DNA of 55,120 nt, taken from the NCBI GenBank assembly GCA_965651365.1, contig CBFGSA010000002.1:1-55120 (forward strand), given 5' to 3'. The translations under genes were made by a program, and so were the position numbers. The first letter of the stretch is position 1, and each line of letters begins with the position of its first letter. Positions 26,215 through 34,623 of the stretch are shown here, piece by piece. Source of the DNA: DASSBG01 sp965651365. GTDB lineage: Bacteria > Pseudomonadota > Gammaproteobacteria > Xanthomonadales > Rhodanobacteraceae. The notes beneath the pieces were generated by a model that worked only from the letters and a program-made list of their open reading frames with translations, was not told where the DNA came from and did not search any database.

Positions 26215-28313
26215 CCGGCAGGGAACAGCGCAGCTTCCTGCCCGCCCGCCCCAGCACCGGACGCATCAAGGGTCTGCAGACTTGGGCCGGTAGGTCCAGG
26301 GCCACCCGGGCCAGGCCCTGGCTGCTGGCCGGCAGCCGCCGCCCCGGCCTGAGCTTGCGCCTGTTGTTGCTCAAGCTTCAACTGCCGGTTCAGATCGTCT
26401 TCCGTCGGAATAATCCCGTCGTTCGGGTCCATGTCCAGGGACCGGACTACCTCACGCAGAAGTTCGGCTCTGCCCTTCGGGCCGATGATCTGTGCATCAA
26501 GCGGGTTGGTCACCGACTGCAGGAACTGGTTCCGGCGTACCTGCAGTTGCTCCTTCGCAATCAGGCTTGTGGCACCGCGTGACTGGATATTCACATCGCC
26601 CTTCACTTCCTGATCAGTCCCGTAAAGCATGATGTACGTGTGCACCCGCTCCGTGCTGCCTTCAATGATGTTGTCGATCGATGCGATCACACGCTTGATC
26701 TGTCGGCTGCTGGCAGTCATGAGCATGGACAGCCCGGATGCCGTGCCGGCTGCGCCAGAGGTGGTGTTGATCCCCTGCTCGTAGCTCGGGATGCCGCTGT
26801 AGTTGTCGGCCAGCTTGCTGAAATAGTCGTAGACCTTCATCAAGTGTCCGGTCACGTCCTTGGGCTGATTGAAGTTCACCGCGCGCGATGGCGTCGACGT
26901 CGTGGCTGCCTTCGTCTGGAAGATGCGCCACGGATAGAGCTGGGTCACGTCCTCGCCCTCGGCCAGCCGGTCAACCTCCACCTCCACCATCGGGCCGCTG
27001 GACAGGCCCATGTTGTTGCTGATCGCGCGCGCCGCCGCGTTGCACATGGCCTGGAGATCGCGCAGCAGGCGCACCAGGCCGCGACCCCAGAACTGGCCCT
27101 TGATGACGTCGTAGTGCGCTTTCATGTATGGCTTGCGGCCCAACGGATCGCTGTTCAGCACGCATCGCACAACGTAGCGGCCAATCTTGAGGCACGTCAC
27201 GTCGTACTCGCGGCTCGGATCGTCGATCCTGTCAGTTGCCACGCCCCACTCGATCAGCCACTCGCCGCGCACCTGGCCGTGGAACTCCAGTGCGTCAATG
27301 GTCGAATCAGGCGACATCTGCCAGTTGGTGGCATGTTCCAGGTCCCGGCGCTGCTGATCCCCTGCAACCTGGGTGACGAACCCGCTGTGCTGGTACGCCG
27401 ACAGCGCACGGTCAATCGCATCGCTGTCGTAGCTTGGCACTCCCTTCATTGCGAAGATTGATCCGCGGCGCAGCGTCATGCGCTCAATCAGATATCCGTC
27501 TTCAATGCCGCGGCTGTTTGGCGCCGGGTAGATGTCCAATGGACTCGGGGAGTAGAACAGCGGCGTGAGTTCATCGGCAGCCATCGGCACAAACTTGCCA
27601 GTGCGCGCATCCTGGCCCCATGTAAGCGCCTTCTTGCGCTGCATCACCGGGCCTTTCATGAACGCCGCCGGCATGGCCACCAGATCGCTGATCATGTCCT
27701 CCATGGCCTCGTACCAGCACCCCTGTACCAGCACGTCATCAATGGCGTCCTCCATGCGCTCAGCGCGCACCTTCGCCTCGTCGCGCAGTGCCTGCATGGC
27801 ATCGTCATACATTTGCCGGGACCGCTTGTAAACATCCTTTGGGTCCACGTACAGGCCGCTCTGCACTGCAGCATTCAGTTCCTGCAACGTCTTCTGAAAG
27901 ATTTCCACCCGGGTATCAGGCGGTAACCCGTCGTCGGGCACCGGTGACGGCTTCACCGTGAATGGACGCTCACCGCTCGGCAACAAGATATCCCTGATCC
28001 AGCCCTCAGCCGCGCGCGCCTTCACGTTCGTCAGCATCATGTAGATTTCGCTGCCGCCTTGCTCCCTGATTGCCGCGAGCTTGCCTGGCGAGTACACGCC
28101 ATCACGCTGGCGGATATCCTCCAGCATATCGGGCTCAATCTTGTGTTCCTTCGCCGCCTTCGCCGCCTGCCAGCAATTTTCCACGTAAGCATCCAGACGG
28201 CTCAAATCAGGCTCGGCTTCCTGGTGCGCCTGATTCTCGTAGCGCTCGGCCTGCTGCTTCTGCTGTCGAGCAAGCGCCGTCCCTGCTGTTGATACTTCCA
28301 GAACCTGTTGCAT
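26211..28313 (-). CDS. Portal protein
   Basis: 700 aa, the size of podoviral portals. Notable stretches: IYMMLTNVKARAAEGWIRDI, ARVERMEDAIDD-type helices, KPYMKAHYDVIKGQFWGRG followed by LVRLLRDLQAMCNAAARAIS and SSGPMVEVEVD, all typical of the P22/Bcep-type portal family. Gln/Pro-rich C-terminal tail. It forms the dodecameric ring through which DNA is packaged by the terminase encoded upstream. An RBS (AAGGAAG) precedes ATG 28313. Confidence 0.9.
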   Translation of the reverse strand: MQQVLEVSTAGTALARQQKQQAERYENQAHQEAEPDLSRLDAYVENCWQAAKAAKEHKIEPDMLEDIRQRDGVYSPGKLAAIREQGGSEIYMMLTNVKARAAEGWIRDILLPSGERPFTVKPSPVPDDGLPPDTRVEIFQKTLQELNAAVQSGLYVDPKDVYKRSRQMYDDAMQALRDEAKVRAERMEDAIDDVLVQGCWYEAMEDMISDLVAMPAAFMKGPVMQRKKALTWGQDARTGKFVPMAADELTPLFYSPSPLDIYPAPNSRGIEDGYLIERMTLRRGSIFAMKGVPSYDSDAIDRALSAYQHSGFVTQVAGDQQRRDLEHATNWQMSPDSTIDALEFHGQVRGEWLIEWGVATDRIDDPSREYDVTCLKIGRYVVRCVLNSDPLGRKPYMKAHYDVIKGQFWGRGLVRLLRDLQAMCNAAARAISNNMGLSSGPMVEVEVDRLAEGEDVTQLYPWRIFQTKAATTSTPSRAVNFNQPKDVTGHLMKVYDYFSKLADNYSGIPSYEQGINTTSGAAGTASGLSMLMTASSRQIKRVIASIDNIIEGSTERVHTYIMLYGTDQEVKGDVNIQSRGATSLIAKEQLQVRRNQFLQSVTNPLDAQIIGPKGRAELLREVVRSLDMDPNDGIIPTEDDLNRQLKLEQQQAQAQAGAAAAGQQPGPGPGGPGPTGPSLQTLDASGAGAGGQEAALFPAG

Positions 28314-28340
28314 GGCAATGCTTCCTTGCGTTGCTTCTTG

Positions 28341-28601
28341 TCACTCTGCTCTACCGAGCACGAGATCCGCGTACTCCGTGTCCAGCCACATGATAGCGCC
28401 GCGCAACTTGTACACGTCACCGTCCAGGTCGCCAGCGAAACCGGACATGCGATCACCGGACGCGACGAATCCGGTCATCACTATGGATTGCAACTCTCCA
28501 GATTCAGCCATTGCCAGCACATTGCGCAACAACTTCACCATTCTGATATCTGGATCGCCGGTAGGAACCATTGCTCCAGGCAGTGCGCTGACATTGCTCA
28601 T
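28341..28601 (-). CDS. Hypothetical protein of the packaging operon
   Basis: 86 aa; ATG overlaps the preceding stop by four bases (ATGA). Contains RMVKLLRNVLAMAESGELQSIV and a short C-terminal helix. This resembles small regulatory or accessory proteins found near terminase genes, but I cannot assign a function. Confidence 0.6.
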   Translation of the reverse strand: MSNVSALPGAMVPTGDPDIRMVKLLRNVLAMAESGELQSIVMTGFVASGDRMSGFAGDLDGDVYKLRGAIMWLDTEYADLVLGRAE

Positions 28602-28924
28602 TCGTCATCCTCTCGACCGTTAAACACCATGTTGGCGCAGTGCATGAAAATCCCGGCCAGCTCGTGACCCATGGCAGGTTTTCCCCAAAGGTATATGTCC
28701 GGATCGAACTCATTTTCATGTACCAGAACCATGTAGGCAGCCATGACGTCAGAGTATGCGTCTCCCTGGTCCTCCCGCGCACGCTCCATCCGATCCGCCA
28801 TGTCGCGCAACAAGCCGACAATATCTGTTAGTGGGGGAACATCCCTTAGTGGCGTTACTTCTCGTAGATGTTGCGTCCCGTTGTTGGAAGCATCACGAAT
28901 CAATTCGGTTCCCGTGCCGTCCAT
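28598..28924 (-). CDS. Hypothetical protein of the packaging operon
   Basis: 108 aa from ATG 28924, which overlaps the terminase stop as TAATG; a GTG nine bases upstream is the alternative. Asp/Glu-rich with two helical parts (LTDIVGLLRDMADRMERARED; ELAGIFMHCANMVFN). Coupled to both neighbours. Unknown function. Confidence 0.6.
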   Translation of the reverse strand: MDGTGTELIRDASNNGTQHLREVTPLRDVPPLTDIVGLLRDMADRMERAREDQGDAYSDVMAAYMVLVHENEFDPDIYLWGKPAMGHELAGIFMHCANMVFNGREDDE

Positions 28925-30372
28925 TATGTCCACCCCACTGCCCGCCGCTTTTGCACGGGCTTCGCGCGCGCCGCGTTGGTTTGCACTTTCGCCAAGTCCG
29001 GCAGGAACGATAGCGCCAGGCTGTCGGCATGGTCGGGTGACTTCCCGCCGTTCCGCTTGATGTCCTTTTTGCTCTGTAGCTGGATCTGCATCAGTCGGTT
29101 GTATCCGTAGTCCAGGCTGGTCAGCTCGTTCACCAGCTCATCGTCGTCTGGGATCTCGCCGTGCTTGAGCCAGTCCCGCATGAGGCCCCAGGCCTCGGCG
29201 CGCTGGTTCGCATACTGCTTGTCGTCTTGCGCCGGCACGCCCCACGTGATGGGCATGAGCTCAGGCAAACCCGGTGTCCTGCGCAATGCCGAATCGAGAT
29301 CGGCACCGATGCCGATGGCGTCATACGCGATGCACCTGATCTGCGGTTCTTCCCGCACAACTTCGAGCACCTTCCCTGCAATGTCCGGGCCGTCGTATCC
29401 GCTCAAGCTCCGCTGCCAGTGCACTCTACGCCCCTGCCGAAGTGTCAGCACAGTGAAATCGTCACCGAACCTGGCCGGATCAACTGAAAGGATCAGTGGC
29501 CAGCCGACCACTTCGCCATCGCCAACAATTCGATTGCGAGCGTCATCGGCCAACTCGAACGAAACGAAATTGCTCACGCCAGCACGCGGGAACTCGCCTC
29601 GGACGCGGACGCGCACGAAATCGCTGTCCTCGCCATACTCGTCGATCCACGCCTGGATCTGGGATTTGTTCGACAATGCCGAGTCGCGGCTGTCGACGGT
29701 CGCCACGTGGTTGCGCACGGGCTTTGTGCAGCGCCGGTGGAACTCGCCCGTCGTCCGGGTCGGGTTGCCGTAGCGGAGCCACAGGATCTGCGTGTGTTCG
29801 TCCGTCAGGGCGCCTTCGGTGACCTCCCAAATCACGTCATCGATCGCGCTCGCCTCGTCGTAGATCACCAGGATGCGCCTGCCCTTGTTGTGCAGGCCGG
29901 CGAATGACTCGCTGCGCTCCTTCGACCAGGGCACTTGATCGATGCGCCACGTGCGATCGCTGCCCGTCTCGTTGCTGTAGATGGCCGTCGCCGTGAACCG
30001 GAACAGGTCTTTCGCGATGAACATCGCGTGCCACTTGCCGAGTTCCGGCCAAGTCTTCGTCTTGAGCTGGCCCTCGGTGTTTGCGGTGACCACGCCGCGG
30101 GTGTGCTCCATGGTCGAGATTGCCCAAAGAATGATCCATGCGACAACGGCGGACTTGCCCACGCCGTGACCCGCCTTGACGTCTTCCTCAATCACTGCGC
30201 CCAGGTCGCCACCTTCCATCAGCTTCTGACCAATGCGCTCGAGCTGTTCGGTCTGCCACTCGTCCGGGCCGTCCTCATCTTCGAGCATGGTTCCCTTTTC
30301 GCCCCAAGGGAACGCCCACATGACGAAACCCAGCGGGTCCGTTTCGAACTCCGCCAGGTCGTCCAAGATCAT
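28924..30372 (-). CDS. terL: Terminase large subunit
   Basis: 482 aa from ATG 30372, seven bases after the small-subunit stop. Walker A is AGHGVGKS near residue 65, Walker B is ILVIYDEAS, and the nuclease domain begins with SVDPARFGDD (catalytic Asp) with a later conserved DAIGIGADL. It powers DNA packaging into the prohead and cuts concatemers. Order small subunit, large subunit, portal supports the call. Confidence 0.93.
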   Translation of the reverse strand: MILDDLAEFETDPLGFVMWAFPWGEKGTMLEDEDGPDEWQTEQLERIGQKLMEGGDLGAVIEEDVKAGHGVGKSAVVAWIILWAISTMEHTRGVVTANTEGQLKTKTWPELGKWHAMFIAKDLFRFTATAIYSNETGSDRTWRIDQVPWSKERSESFAGLHNKGRRILVIYDEASAIDDVIWEVTEGALTDEHTQILWLRYGNPTRTTGEFHRRCTKPVRNHVATVDSRDSALSNKSQIQAWIDEYGEDSDFVRVRVRGEFPRAGVSNFVSFELADDARNRIVGDGEVVGWPLILSVDPARFGDDFTVLTLRQGRRVHWQRSLSGYDGPDIAGKVLEVVREEPQIRCIAYDAIGIGADLDSALRRTPGLPELMPITWGVPAQDDKQYANQRAEAWGLMRDWLKHGEIPDDDELVNELTSLDYGYNRLMQIQLQSKKDIKRNGGKSPDHADSLALSFLPDLAKVQTNAARAKPVQKRRAVGWT

Positions 30373-30379
30373 GTCCAGG

Positions 30380-31015
30380 TCAGTCGGCTGCACGCTTCTT
30401 GCCCCTGCGCTTGGCCGTCTTCTTCGTCGCCTTCGGCTTCGGCGCCGGCGTGCTGTCCCGGGACTGGCGGGCCTTGCGCGCACGCTCGCGGCGCTGCTTC
30501 AACAGCTCGCTGACGTTGAAACTGTGCTCGACCTTGTCGACGAACATGCCCAGGTACTTGCCCAGGCGCTCCAGGTTCGCGCCCTTGTCGACGAGCTTGA
30601 TGGTTACGCGACCGTTCGGGCCTTCTCGGATTTCTGCGATTGCGCGCAGCTTGTCTTGGTCAATCTCGGCCGATGCCTTGAGTCGGATGCCATCATTGTC
30701 CCACTCCATGAAGTCGCCAATGTTCGAGAACGCCAGGATGCTGAGCTCGCGCGCCACATCCTCAGCCGTGGCCTGTGCCTTCTCGGCCATGCTCGCCTCA
30801 AGCGCGTCCTTGTAGGCATGCAGGTCCGGATAGTCGCCCGGGTGACCAAGCATGCGCGTCGACTGCGCGGCCGCCGACTTCTTTGTGAACCCTGCGTCGA
30901 TGGCCGCCTGCGTGCCACTCTTGTTGTGGATGACAATGCCCTCGACGAACTGGCGATGGCGTGACTTGCACGCCGCCGCCAGATTCTTGAGGTCTTGATC
31001 TGAATAGCGCCCCAT
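30380..31015 (-). CDS. terS: Terminase small subunit
   Basis: 211 aa. Starts at ATG 31015 (overlapping the upstream stop as TGATG) or at GTG 31018 (GTGA). Residues 15-60 (RHRQFVEGIVIHNKSGTQAAIDAGFT) form the terminase_2 helix-turn-helix that recognises pac or cos DNA. The middle is a helical oligomerisation region, and the last 40 residues are Lys/Arg-rich (KATKKTAKRRGKKR), probably binding DNA non-specifically. Confidence 0.9.
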   Translation of the reverse strand: MGRYSDQDLKNLAAACKSRHRQFVEGIVIHNKSGTQAAIDAGFTKKSAAAQSTRMLGHPGDYPDLHAYKDALEASMAEKAQATAEDVARELSILAFSNIGDFMEWDNDGIRLKASAEIDQDKLRAIAEIREGPNGRVTIKLVDKGANLERLGKYLGMFVDKVEHSFNVSELLKQRRERARKARQSRDSTPAPKPKATKKTAKRRGKKRAAD

Positions 31016-31845
31016 CACGGACTGAATTCGCCTCCACCATCACCAGTGCCAGGAACCGAAATTCGCGGATCGAACTGTGTGCGCTCAATCCAGTCCTCCA
31101 GCCATACACCGTGGTCACCAACGTCGACTGGCGTCCAGATGTTGTTGCCTCCGATAGTGCGGTGCGTCGATCCATGGATGCGGCAGCGATAGATGATCTC
31201 GCCGGTGCTGTCTTTGTTGTAGTAGCACTTGTTTGCAGGTAGCGCCGGGTGCCCATGCGTTGATCGGCCCAACACCCTACGCACCTGCGGCGGATCAGAC
31301 TTCCGGTTGAGCGGCGCATCCTTCCGCAATTCATACCGCTTCGGCGGGAACTTGCTGACCGGCAACAGCGGACTGGCGAAGCCGCCTGACTCGAATCCCT
31401 CACCTGGAAAACCTCGCCCGTACAAGATCAATCCGGACTCCGTCATTCCCATGTCACCAGCGACGGTGCAGCCAATGTTTCCAGCGATGGACCAGGCGCC
31501 GAGCTGGTCATCAGGCTTGACCATGCCAGCGATCAGCGGCGCTTGCGCGCACCACCAGATCTGTTCGAGCAACCGTCCGCGCTCGCCGGGCTTGCCCATG
31601 AGCTCGCGGAACTTGACCGCCAGCAGGTCACCGAACTTCTTCGTGTCGATGATGCAGGACGGCACGGTGCCGGTCTGCGGCTCGGTCGGTGCCTTCGGCG
31701 TCGCCGGTTCTGTCTTCGGTGGCTTCGGTGTCGGTTCATCGATAACCGTGCCGTCGCTGGTCTGCGTGGCGGCCGGGTCCGGCTTGCCGGTCAGCTTGCG
31801 CCACAGGCCGGCGAACCAGTCTCGAATTGATGTCAGGAACTGCAT
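31015..31845 (-). CDS. Unknown protein between lysis and packaging genes
   Basis: 276 aa from ATG 31845, preceded by GGAGG. Residues 1-18 are an amphipathic helix rich in Trp and Phe (MQFLTSIRDWFAGLWRKLTG). A Pro/Thr/Lys linker follows (about 20-65), then a globular part with several Cys and His (SIAGNIGCTVAGDMGMTESG; YRCRIHGSTHRTIGGNN). It is coupled to the small terminase gene. The N-terminal helix plus extended linker suggests membrane tethering with an outward domain. Not recognised. Confidence 0.65.
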   Translation of the reverse strand: MQFLTSIRDWFAGLWRKLTGKPDPAATQTSDGTVIDEPTPKPPKTEPATPKAPTEPQTGTVPSCIIDTKKFGDLLAVKFRELMGKPGERGRLLEQIWWCAQAPLIAGMVKPDDQLGAWSIAGNIGCTVAGDMGMTESGLILYGRGFPGEGFESGGFASPLLPVSKFPPKRYELRKDAPLNRKSDPPQVRRVLGRSTHGHPALPANKCYYNKDSTGEIIYRCRIHGSTHRTIGGNNIWTPVDVGDHGVWLEDWIERTQFDPRISVPGTGDGGGEFSP

Positions 31846-31891
31846 GATGATCGTCCTCCATGTGCATGCCCGCCGGGGTGGCGGGTGTCCG

Positions 31892-32176
31892 TTACTGGTC
31901 GCCGTGTTCAGCGGCCGGCTGTTGAGTGTCGGGGGTGTGCTCATTGACCCACGTCCGCATATCGCTGAGCTTTCCGTTCAGCGCCCGGCCCCAGGCGTGG
32001 CACGTCTCGCGGTCCTGGAGCAGTGTGTATATCCGCCGATCGGCTGGCTGCGGCTCCGGGATCGTCTCCATGTACCGTGCTGGCGGGGTGATGTAAACCT
32101 TCTGAATGACTGGCTCCGGCGGGCGCGGCCTCGGGCCGTTCGTGCACGCTGATAGCGCCAGCAGGCACGATAACAT
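31892..32176 (-). CDS. Rz1: Rz1-like outer-membrane spanin lipoprotein
   Basis: 94 aa from ATG 32176, fully or nearly embedded in a shifted frame within the Rz gene. A short signal peptide ends in the lipobox LSAC (MLSCLLALSACTNG), and the mature part is Pro-rich (RPRPPEPVIQKVYITPPARY). That is the classic o-spanin form: the lipoprotein pairs with Rz across the periplasm to fuse inner and outer membranes at lysis. Confidence 0.85.
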   Translation of the reverse strand: MLSCLLALSACTNGPRPRPPEPVIQKVYITPPARYMETIPEPQPADRRIYTLLQDRETCHAWGRALNGKLSDMRTWVNEHTPDTQQPAAEHGDQ

Positions 32177-32531
32177 CGAGGCAGCGCGCCAGATCAGGGC
32201 TTGCGCTGTCCTTCCATTCCCGCAGTCTCTGGCGTGCATTGCTCAACTCCTTCTGTATCTCTTGCTGTCGCGCTTCCGCGACGTGCGCGATGGACTCGCG
32301 CAGCTTGATTTCGTCGACCAGGTCCTGCGCTGACTTGCGAGCATCGCGCCGCGCCGCATCACGCTCTTGTCGCGCGGCATCGGCCTGCTTCTGGACTTTT
32401 TTAACTTTCTTTCGTAGCTGCGTGCGATCCGTGAACGCTTTGTCGATGGTGTGGTAGCCCCACCAACCAGCGCTGACCACCCCTGCAATCAGTAGCAGGC
32501 CCATGGCGTACTTGTTCAGCAGCCAGCTCAC
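31941..32531 (-). CDS. Rz: Rz-like inner-membrane spanin
   Basis: 196 aa if it starts at GTG 32531 (GTGA overlap with the DUF1508-like gene). One N-terminal membrane segment (AMGLLLIAGVVSAGWWG), then a long charged coiled coil (residues about 30-100; QKQADAARQERDAARRDARK). This is the i-spanin architecture, and the nested Rz1 lipoprotein confirms it. Confidence 0.85.
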   Translation of the reverse strand: MSWLLNKYAMGLLLIAGVVSAGWWGYHTIDKAFTDRTQLRKKVKKVQKQADAARQERDAARRDARKSAQDLVDEIKLRESIAHVAEARQQEIQKELSNARQRLREWKDSASPDLARCLDVIVPAGAISVHERPEAAPAGASHSEGLHHPASTVHGDDPGAAASRSADIHTAPGPRDVPRLGPGAERKAQRYADVGQ

Positions 32532-32719
32532 GCCAAGTACCTCACCGGTGCAGTGTGGCTGTCCTGCATGATGGCAATGGCATGCTCGCAGTCGATCTTT
32601 CGGCTGTAGCCCTGGCCGCTGGCGACGATCTCGCCATTGCTGGCGACGTAGCGCCAGCGCCATCGCTTGCGGCCAAAAACATTACGTGTGAAATACACCT
32701 CGTAGTGTGATTCGCCCAT
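32528..32719 (-). CDS. DUF1508/YegP-like small protein
   Basis: 63 aa. The signature YEVYFTRN...WRWRYVASNGEIVASGQGYS, followed by a helix (CEHAIAIMQ), is the DUF1508 repeat found in YegP-like proteins, here as a single unit. Sits between endolysin and Rz and overlaps Rz by four bases. Function unknown. Confidence 0.8.
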   Translation of the reverse strand: MGESHYEVYFTRNVFGRKRWRWRYVASNGEIVASGQGYSRKIDCEHAIAIMQDSHTAPVRYLA

Positions 32720-32722
32720 GTG

Positions 32723-33181
32723 TTATCGCTCCTGCGTGTTCGGAATGCGCTCATACATGACTCGGCCATCGCGGCGCGTAGCCACCAGTGATGCGCGCCT
32801 ACAGGTGCCGTACTTGTGGCTCACGTGCGTCCACTGACCGAATTCCTCGATCACCTGGTCGTATGGCAGTTTGCTCGACCTGACATGATTCCAAATCGAC
32901 AGTGGGCTGTACCCGGGCACCAGAATGTCCGCCGCCTCGCCTTTTGTGTGCTGGCTGTTGGTTGCACCACCAATCAACCGGTTGAGAGCGGGCGGACGAT
33001 ATCCGCTACTGATCACGATCGGACGCCCAATCTCTTCCCGCAGCGGCTCCAGCACATGCGTGCACAGCCTCTTGAGTGCACGCACAACATCTTGTGGAGG
33101 CGTCATGTCGATCCCGTTTCGACTCGCTGTCTGTGACCGCAAGAACTCTTGCAGCCGGAAGTGCGGGCTCAGTTGGCTCAT
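32723..33181 (-). CDS. Endolysin, peptidase M15A family
   Basis: 152 aa. SSGYRPPALNRLIGG followed by SQHTKGEAAD gives the SxHxxGxAxD zinc motif, and WTHVSHK supplies the third zinc His. M15A enzymes cut peptide cross-links or stem peptides in peptidoglycan. No signal peptide, so release through the holin encoded upstream is expected. ATGA overlap with the preceding gene. Confidence 0.9.
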   Translation of the reverse strand: MSQLSPHFRLQEFLRSQTASRNGIDMTPPQDVVRALKRLCTHVLEPLREEIGRPIVISSGYRPPALNRLIGGATNSQHTKGEAADILVPGYSPLSIWNHVRSSKLPYDQVIEEFGQWTHVSHKYGTCRRASLVATRRDGRVMYERIPNTQER

Positions 33182-33573
33182 TGCTCGAACCCCGAAGCAA
33201 ACACCCGGCTCCGGACATAGAGCGTGAACTTTCCTTTGAGTCGATAGCCGTCAGAGGCACGGATGTACTGCATCCAATCCTGCTGACCATGCAGACTTGC
33301 CTTGATCGTTCCGCCACCACTTTTGTTCATCGTGATGATGTACGGGCTTGCCCCTGCGTACTGAATGCGCTCCAGCGCCTGCTGATATGTCACCGATCCG
33401 GTCAACGGGTCCGTGATCGTCGCGTCCAGTGTGATGCCGGCCTTGGCGCCACTGGACGCGAACACCAGAGCCAGAATTACGCCCAACACCACCATTGCGA
33501 TGGCATCCAAAATCCAGTACCCCACAGACGGGACTCTATCGGTAGGCGCGTTGTCAGTGCGTCGTCGCATCAT
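33178..33573 (-). CDS. Single-span membrane protein of the lysis cassette
   Basis: 131 aa, preceded by GGGAGG. A membrane helix at about 20-43 (YWILDAIAMVVLGVILALVFA) and a mostly polar C-terminal domain with a repeat-like KASLHGQQDWMQYIRAS. Lies between holin and endolysin genes, overlapping the holin gene by 20 bases. May be an antiholin or a pilin-like accessory; not assignable. Confidence 0.65.
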   Translation of the reverse strand: MMRRRTDNAPTDRVPSVGYWILDAIAMVVLGVILALVFASSGAKAGITLDATITDPLTGSVTYQQALERIQYAGASPYIITMNKSGGGTIKASLHGQQDWMQYIRASDGYRLKGKFTLYVRSRVFASGFEQ

Positions 33574-33937
33574 CTTTGCCTCCCTTTCCCGGGCTCATGT
33601 TTTCTCGCAATCCTGGCCACTGCAGCTCGAACAACCGCACTGTCAGCCAGTACAGAACCGGCGACCCAAACCCAGCGCACAACGCGGTGATCAGACGCTC
33701 TCCGACCGGCGCCGGATACATCACCATGACCACGGCGCATGCCGTCACGGCTGCCCACGTCTGAGCAATCAGCTTGCGACGATACGCATGCGCGACCGCG
33801 GGGATATTCTTGAGGAACTGAGTGCTGAACCCGGAGAGCAGCAACGCGAGCAGTAGCGCCTTGAGTTGTGCTGGCCCAACCCAGCCAGCCACCACCCTCG
33901 CAAAGTGATCCATCGCGCTTATCAGTGCATCAATCAT
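33554..33937 (-). CDS. Holin candidate
   Basis: 127 aa with three likely membrane segments: LKALLLALLLSGFSTQFL, TWAAVTACAVVMVMYP, and a less hydrophobic LITALCAGFGSPVLYWLTV. A charged C-terminal tail (SPGKGGKDDATTH) follows. Small size, three spans and placement just upstream of the endolysin make a class I-type holin the best call. Confidence 0.75.
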   Translation of the reverse strand: MIDALISAMDHFARVVAGWVGPAQLKALLLALLLSGFSTQFLKNIPAVAHAYRRKLIAQTWAAVTACAVVMVMYPAPVGERLITALCAGFGSPVLYWLTVRLFELQWPGLRENMSPGKGGKDDATTH

Positions 33938-34193
33938 CCGGCCTGTCCTTCGTGTGAATGCCGCAAACGCCCTCCAGGGCCTCGGCGTACTGGCGCCAGT
34001 CGGCCAGCTTCTTCTCGGCGTAGACGGCGCGGTTCACGCATGTCTCGCTCTCCGGCTGCGGCGTGCCGTCCTTGCTCGAAGTTGGCGCAGGGATGTGCGG
34101 TCGATACGAGCGGTCGGCCACAGGCGCCGAGCCGAAGCATCCAGCCAGCGCCAGCGTTGCCACTGCCAGCAATGCGAGCGCTCGGAGTGTCAT
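33930..34193 (-). CDS. Small lipoprotein, possible second o-spanin
   Basis: 87 aa. Clear lipoprotein signal (MTLRALALLAVATLALAGCFG, lipobox LAGC), then a short Pro-containing stretch and a helical end with two further Cys (ETCVNRAVYAEKK; EGVCGIH). Directly coupled (ATGA) to the upstream coiled-coil membrane protein. It could be an o-spanin paired with that protein, or a lipoprotein used for superinfection exclusion. Confidence 0.75.
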   Translation of the reverse strand: MTLRALALLAVATLALAGCFGSAPVADRSYRPHIPAPTSSKDGTPQPESETCVNRAVYAEKKLADWRQYAEALEGVCGIHTKDRPDD

Positions 34194-34534
34194 CGGTTGG
34201 GCCTCAGCTCGGACGCCTGCTGCCGTTCGCGCCGCTCTACCGCGCCAATCCGGTAATCGTGCTGCTGCAGTTCGGTCCGGTTGTTGTCCGCCAGCTTCGA
34301 CAACGTGGTTTGCACCGTCTGCAACTTGTCGACGCGCTCCCGGTACACGGCCGACGAGATTGCCTGGTCCTGAACGGCCTCGCCGATCTCGTCAATTTTC
34401 GTGTCCTGCTGACTCTGATTGCGCAACACCAACCCGAAGCCACCGACCACGGCCGCAACCAGCAGCGGCACAAGCAATCGTTCCAACAGCTTCAAGCCTT
34501 CGGAGTCTGCCATCCGTTGCATCGTCCCATTCAT
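34190..34534 (-). CDS. Membrane protein with coiled coil, possible second i-spanin
   Basis: 114 aa. One membrane helix at about 18-40 (LLERLLVPLLVAAVVGGFGLVL), then a coiled coil (RVDKLQTVQTTLSKLADNN) and a charged end. Same layout as an i-spanin or a hemolysin-XhlA-like protein. First gene after the Q-like protein, so first in the late transcript. Confidence 0.7.
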   Translation of the reverse strand: MNGTMQRMADSEGLKLLERLLVPLLVAAVVGGFGLVLRNQSQQDTKIDEIGEAVQDQAISSAVYRERVDKLQTVQTTLSKLADNNRTELQQHDYRIGAVERRERQQASELRPNR

Positions 34535-34610
34535 CCGTTTCCTCGTGGGTCATGGCGCAACGCTGCGCCGGCGATGAGGGTTTTGATGCTATGGACCAGC
34601 GCACGGGCTC

Positions 34611-34623
34611 GGTAGTGAATTAC
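34611..34623 (-). promoter_or_regulatory. Recurrent intergenic motif TAATTCACTA, copy 3
   Basis: Minus-strand CTGTAATTCACTACC. As in copy 2, the TAA stop (of the Q-like gene) forms the start of the motif. It precedes the first lysis gene, where the late promoter is expected. Near the same place, CATAGCATC (around 34590) could serve as a -10, but no convincing -35 is seen. Confidence 0.35.

Noticed and set aside
34392..34604. 70-codon minus frame at the start of the lysis region
   Set aside because: Mostly overlaps the coiled-coil membrane protein gene in another frame; composition unlike a protein gene.
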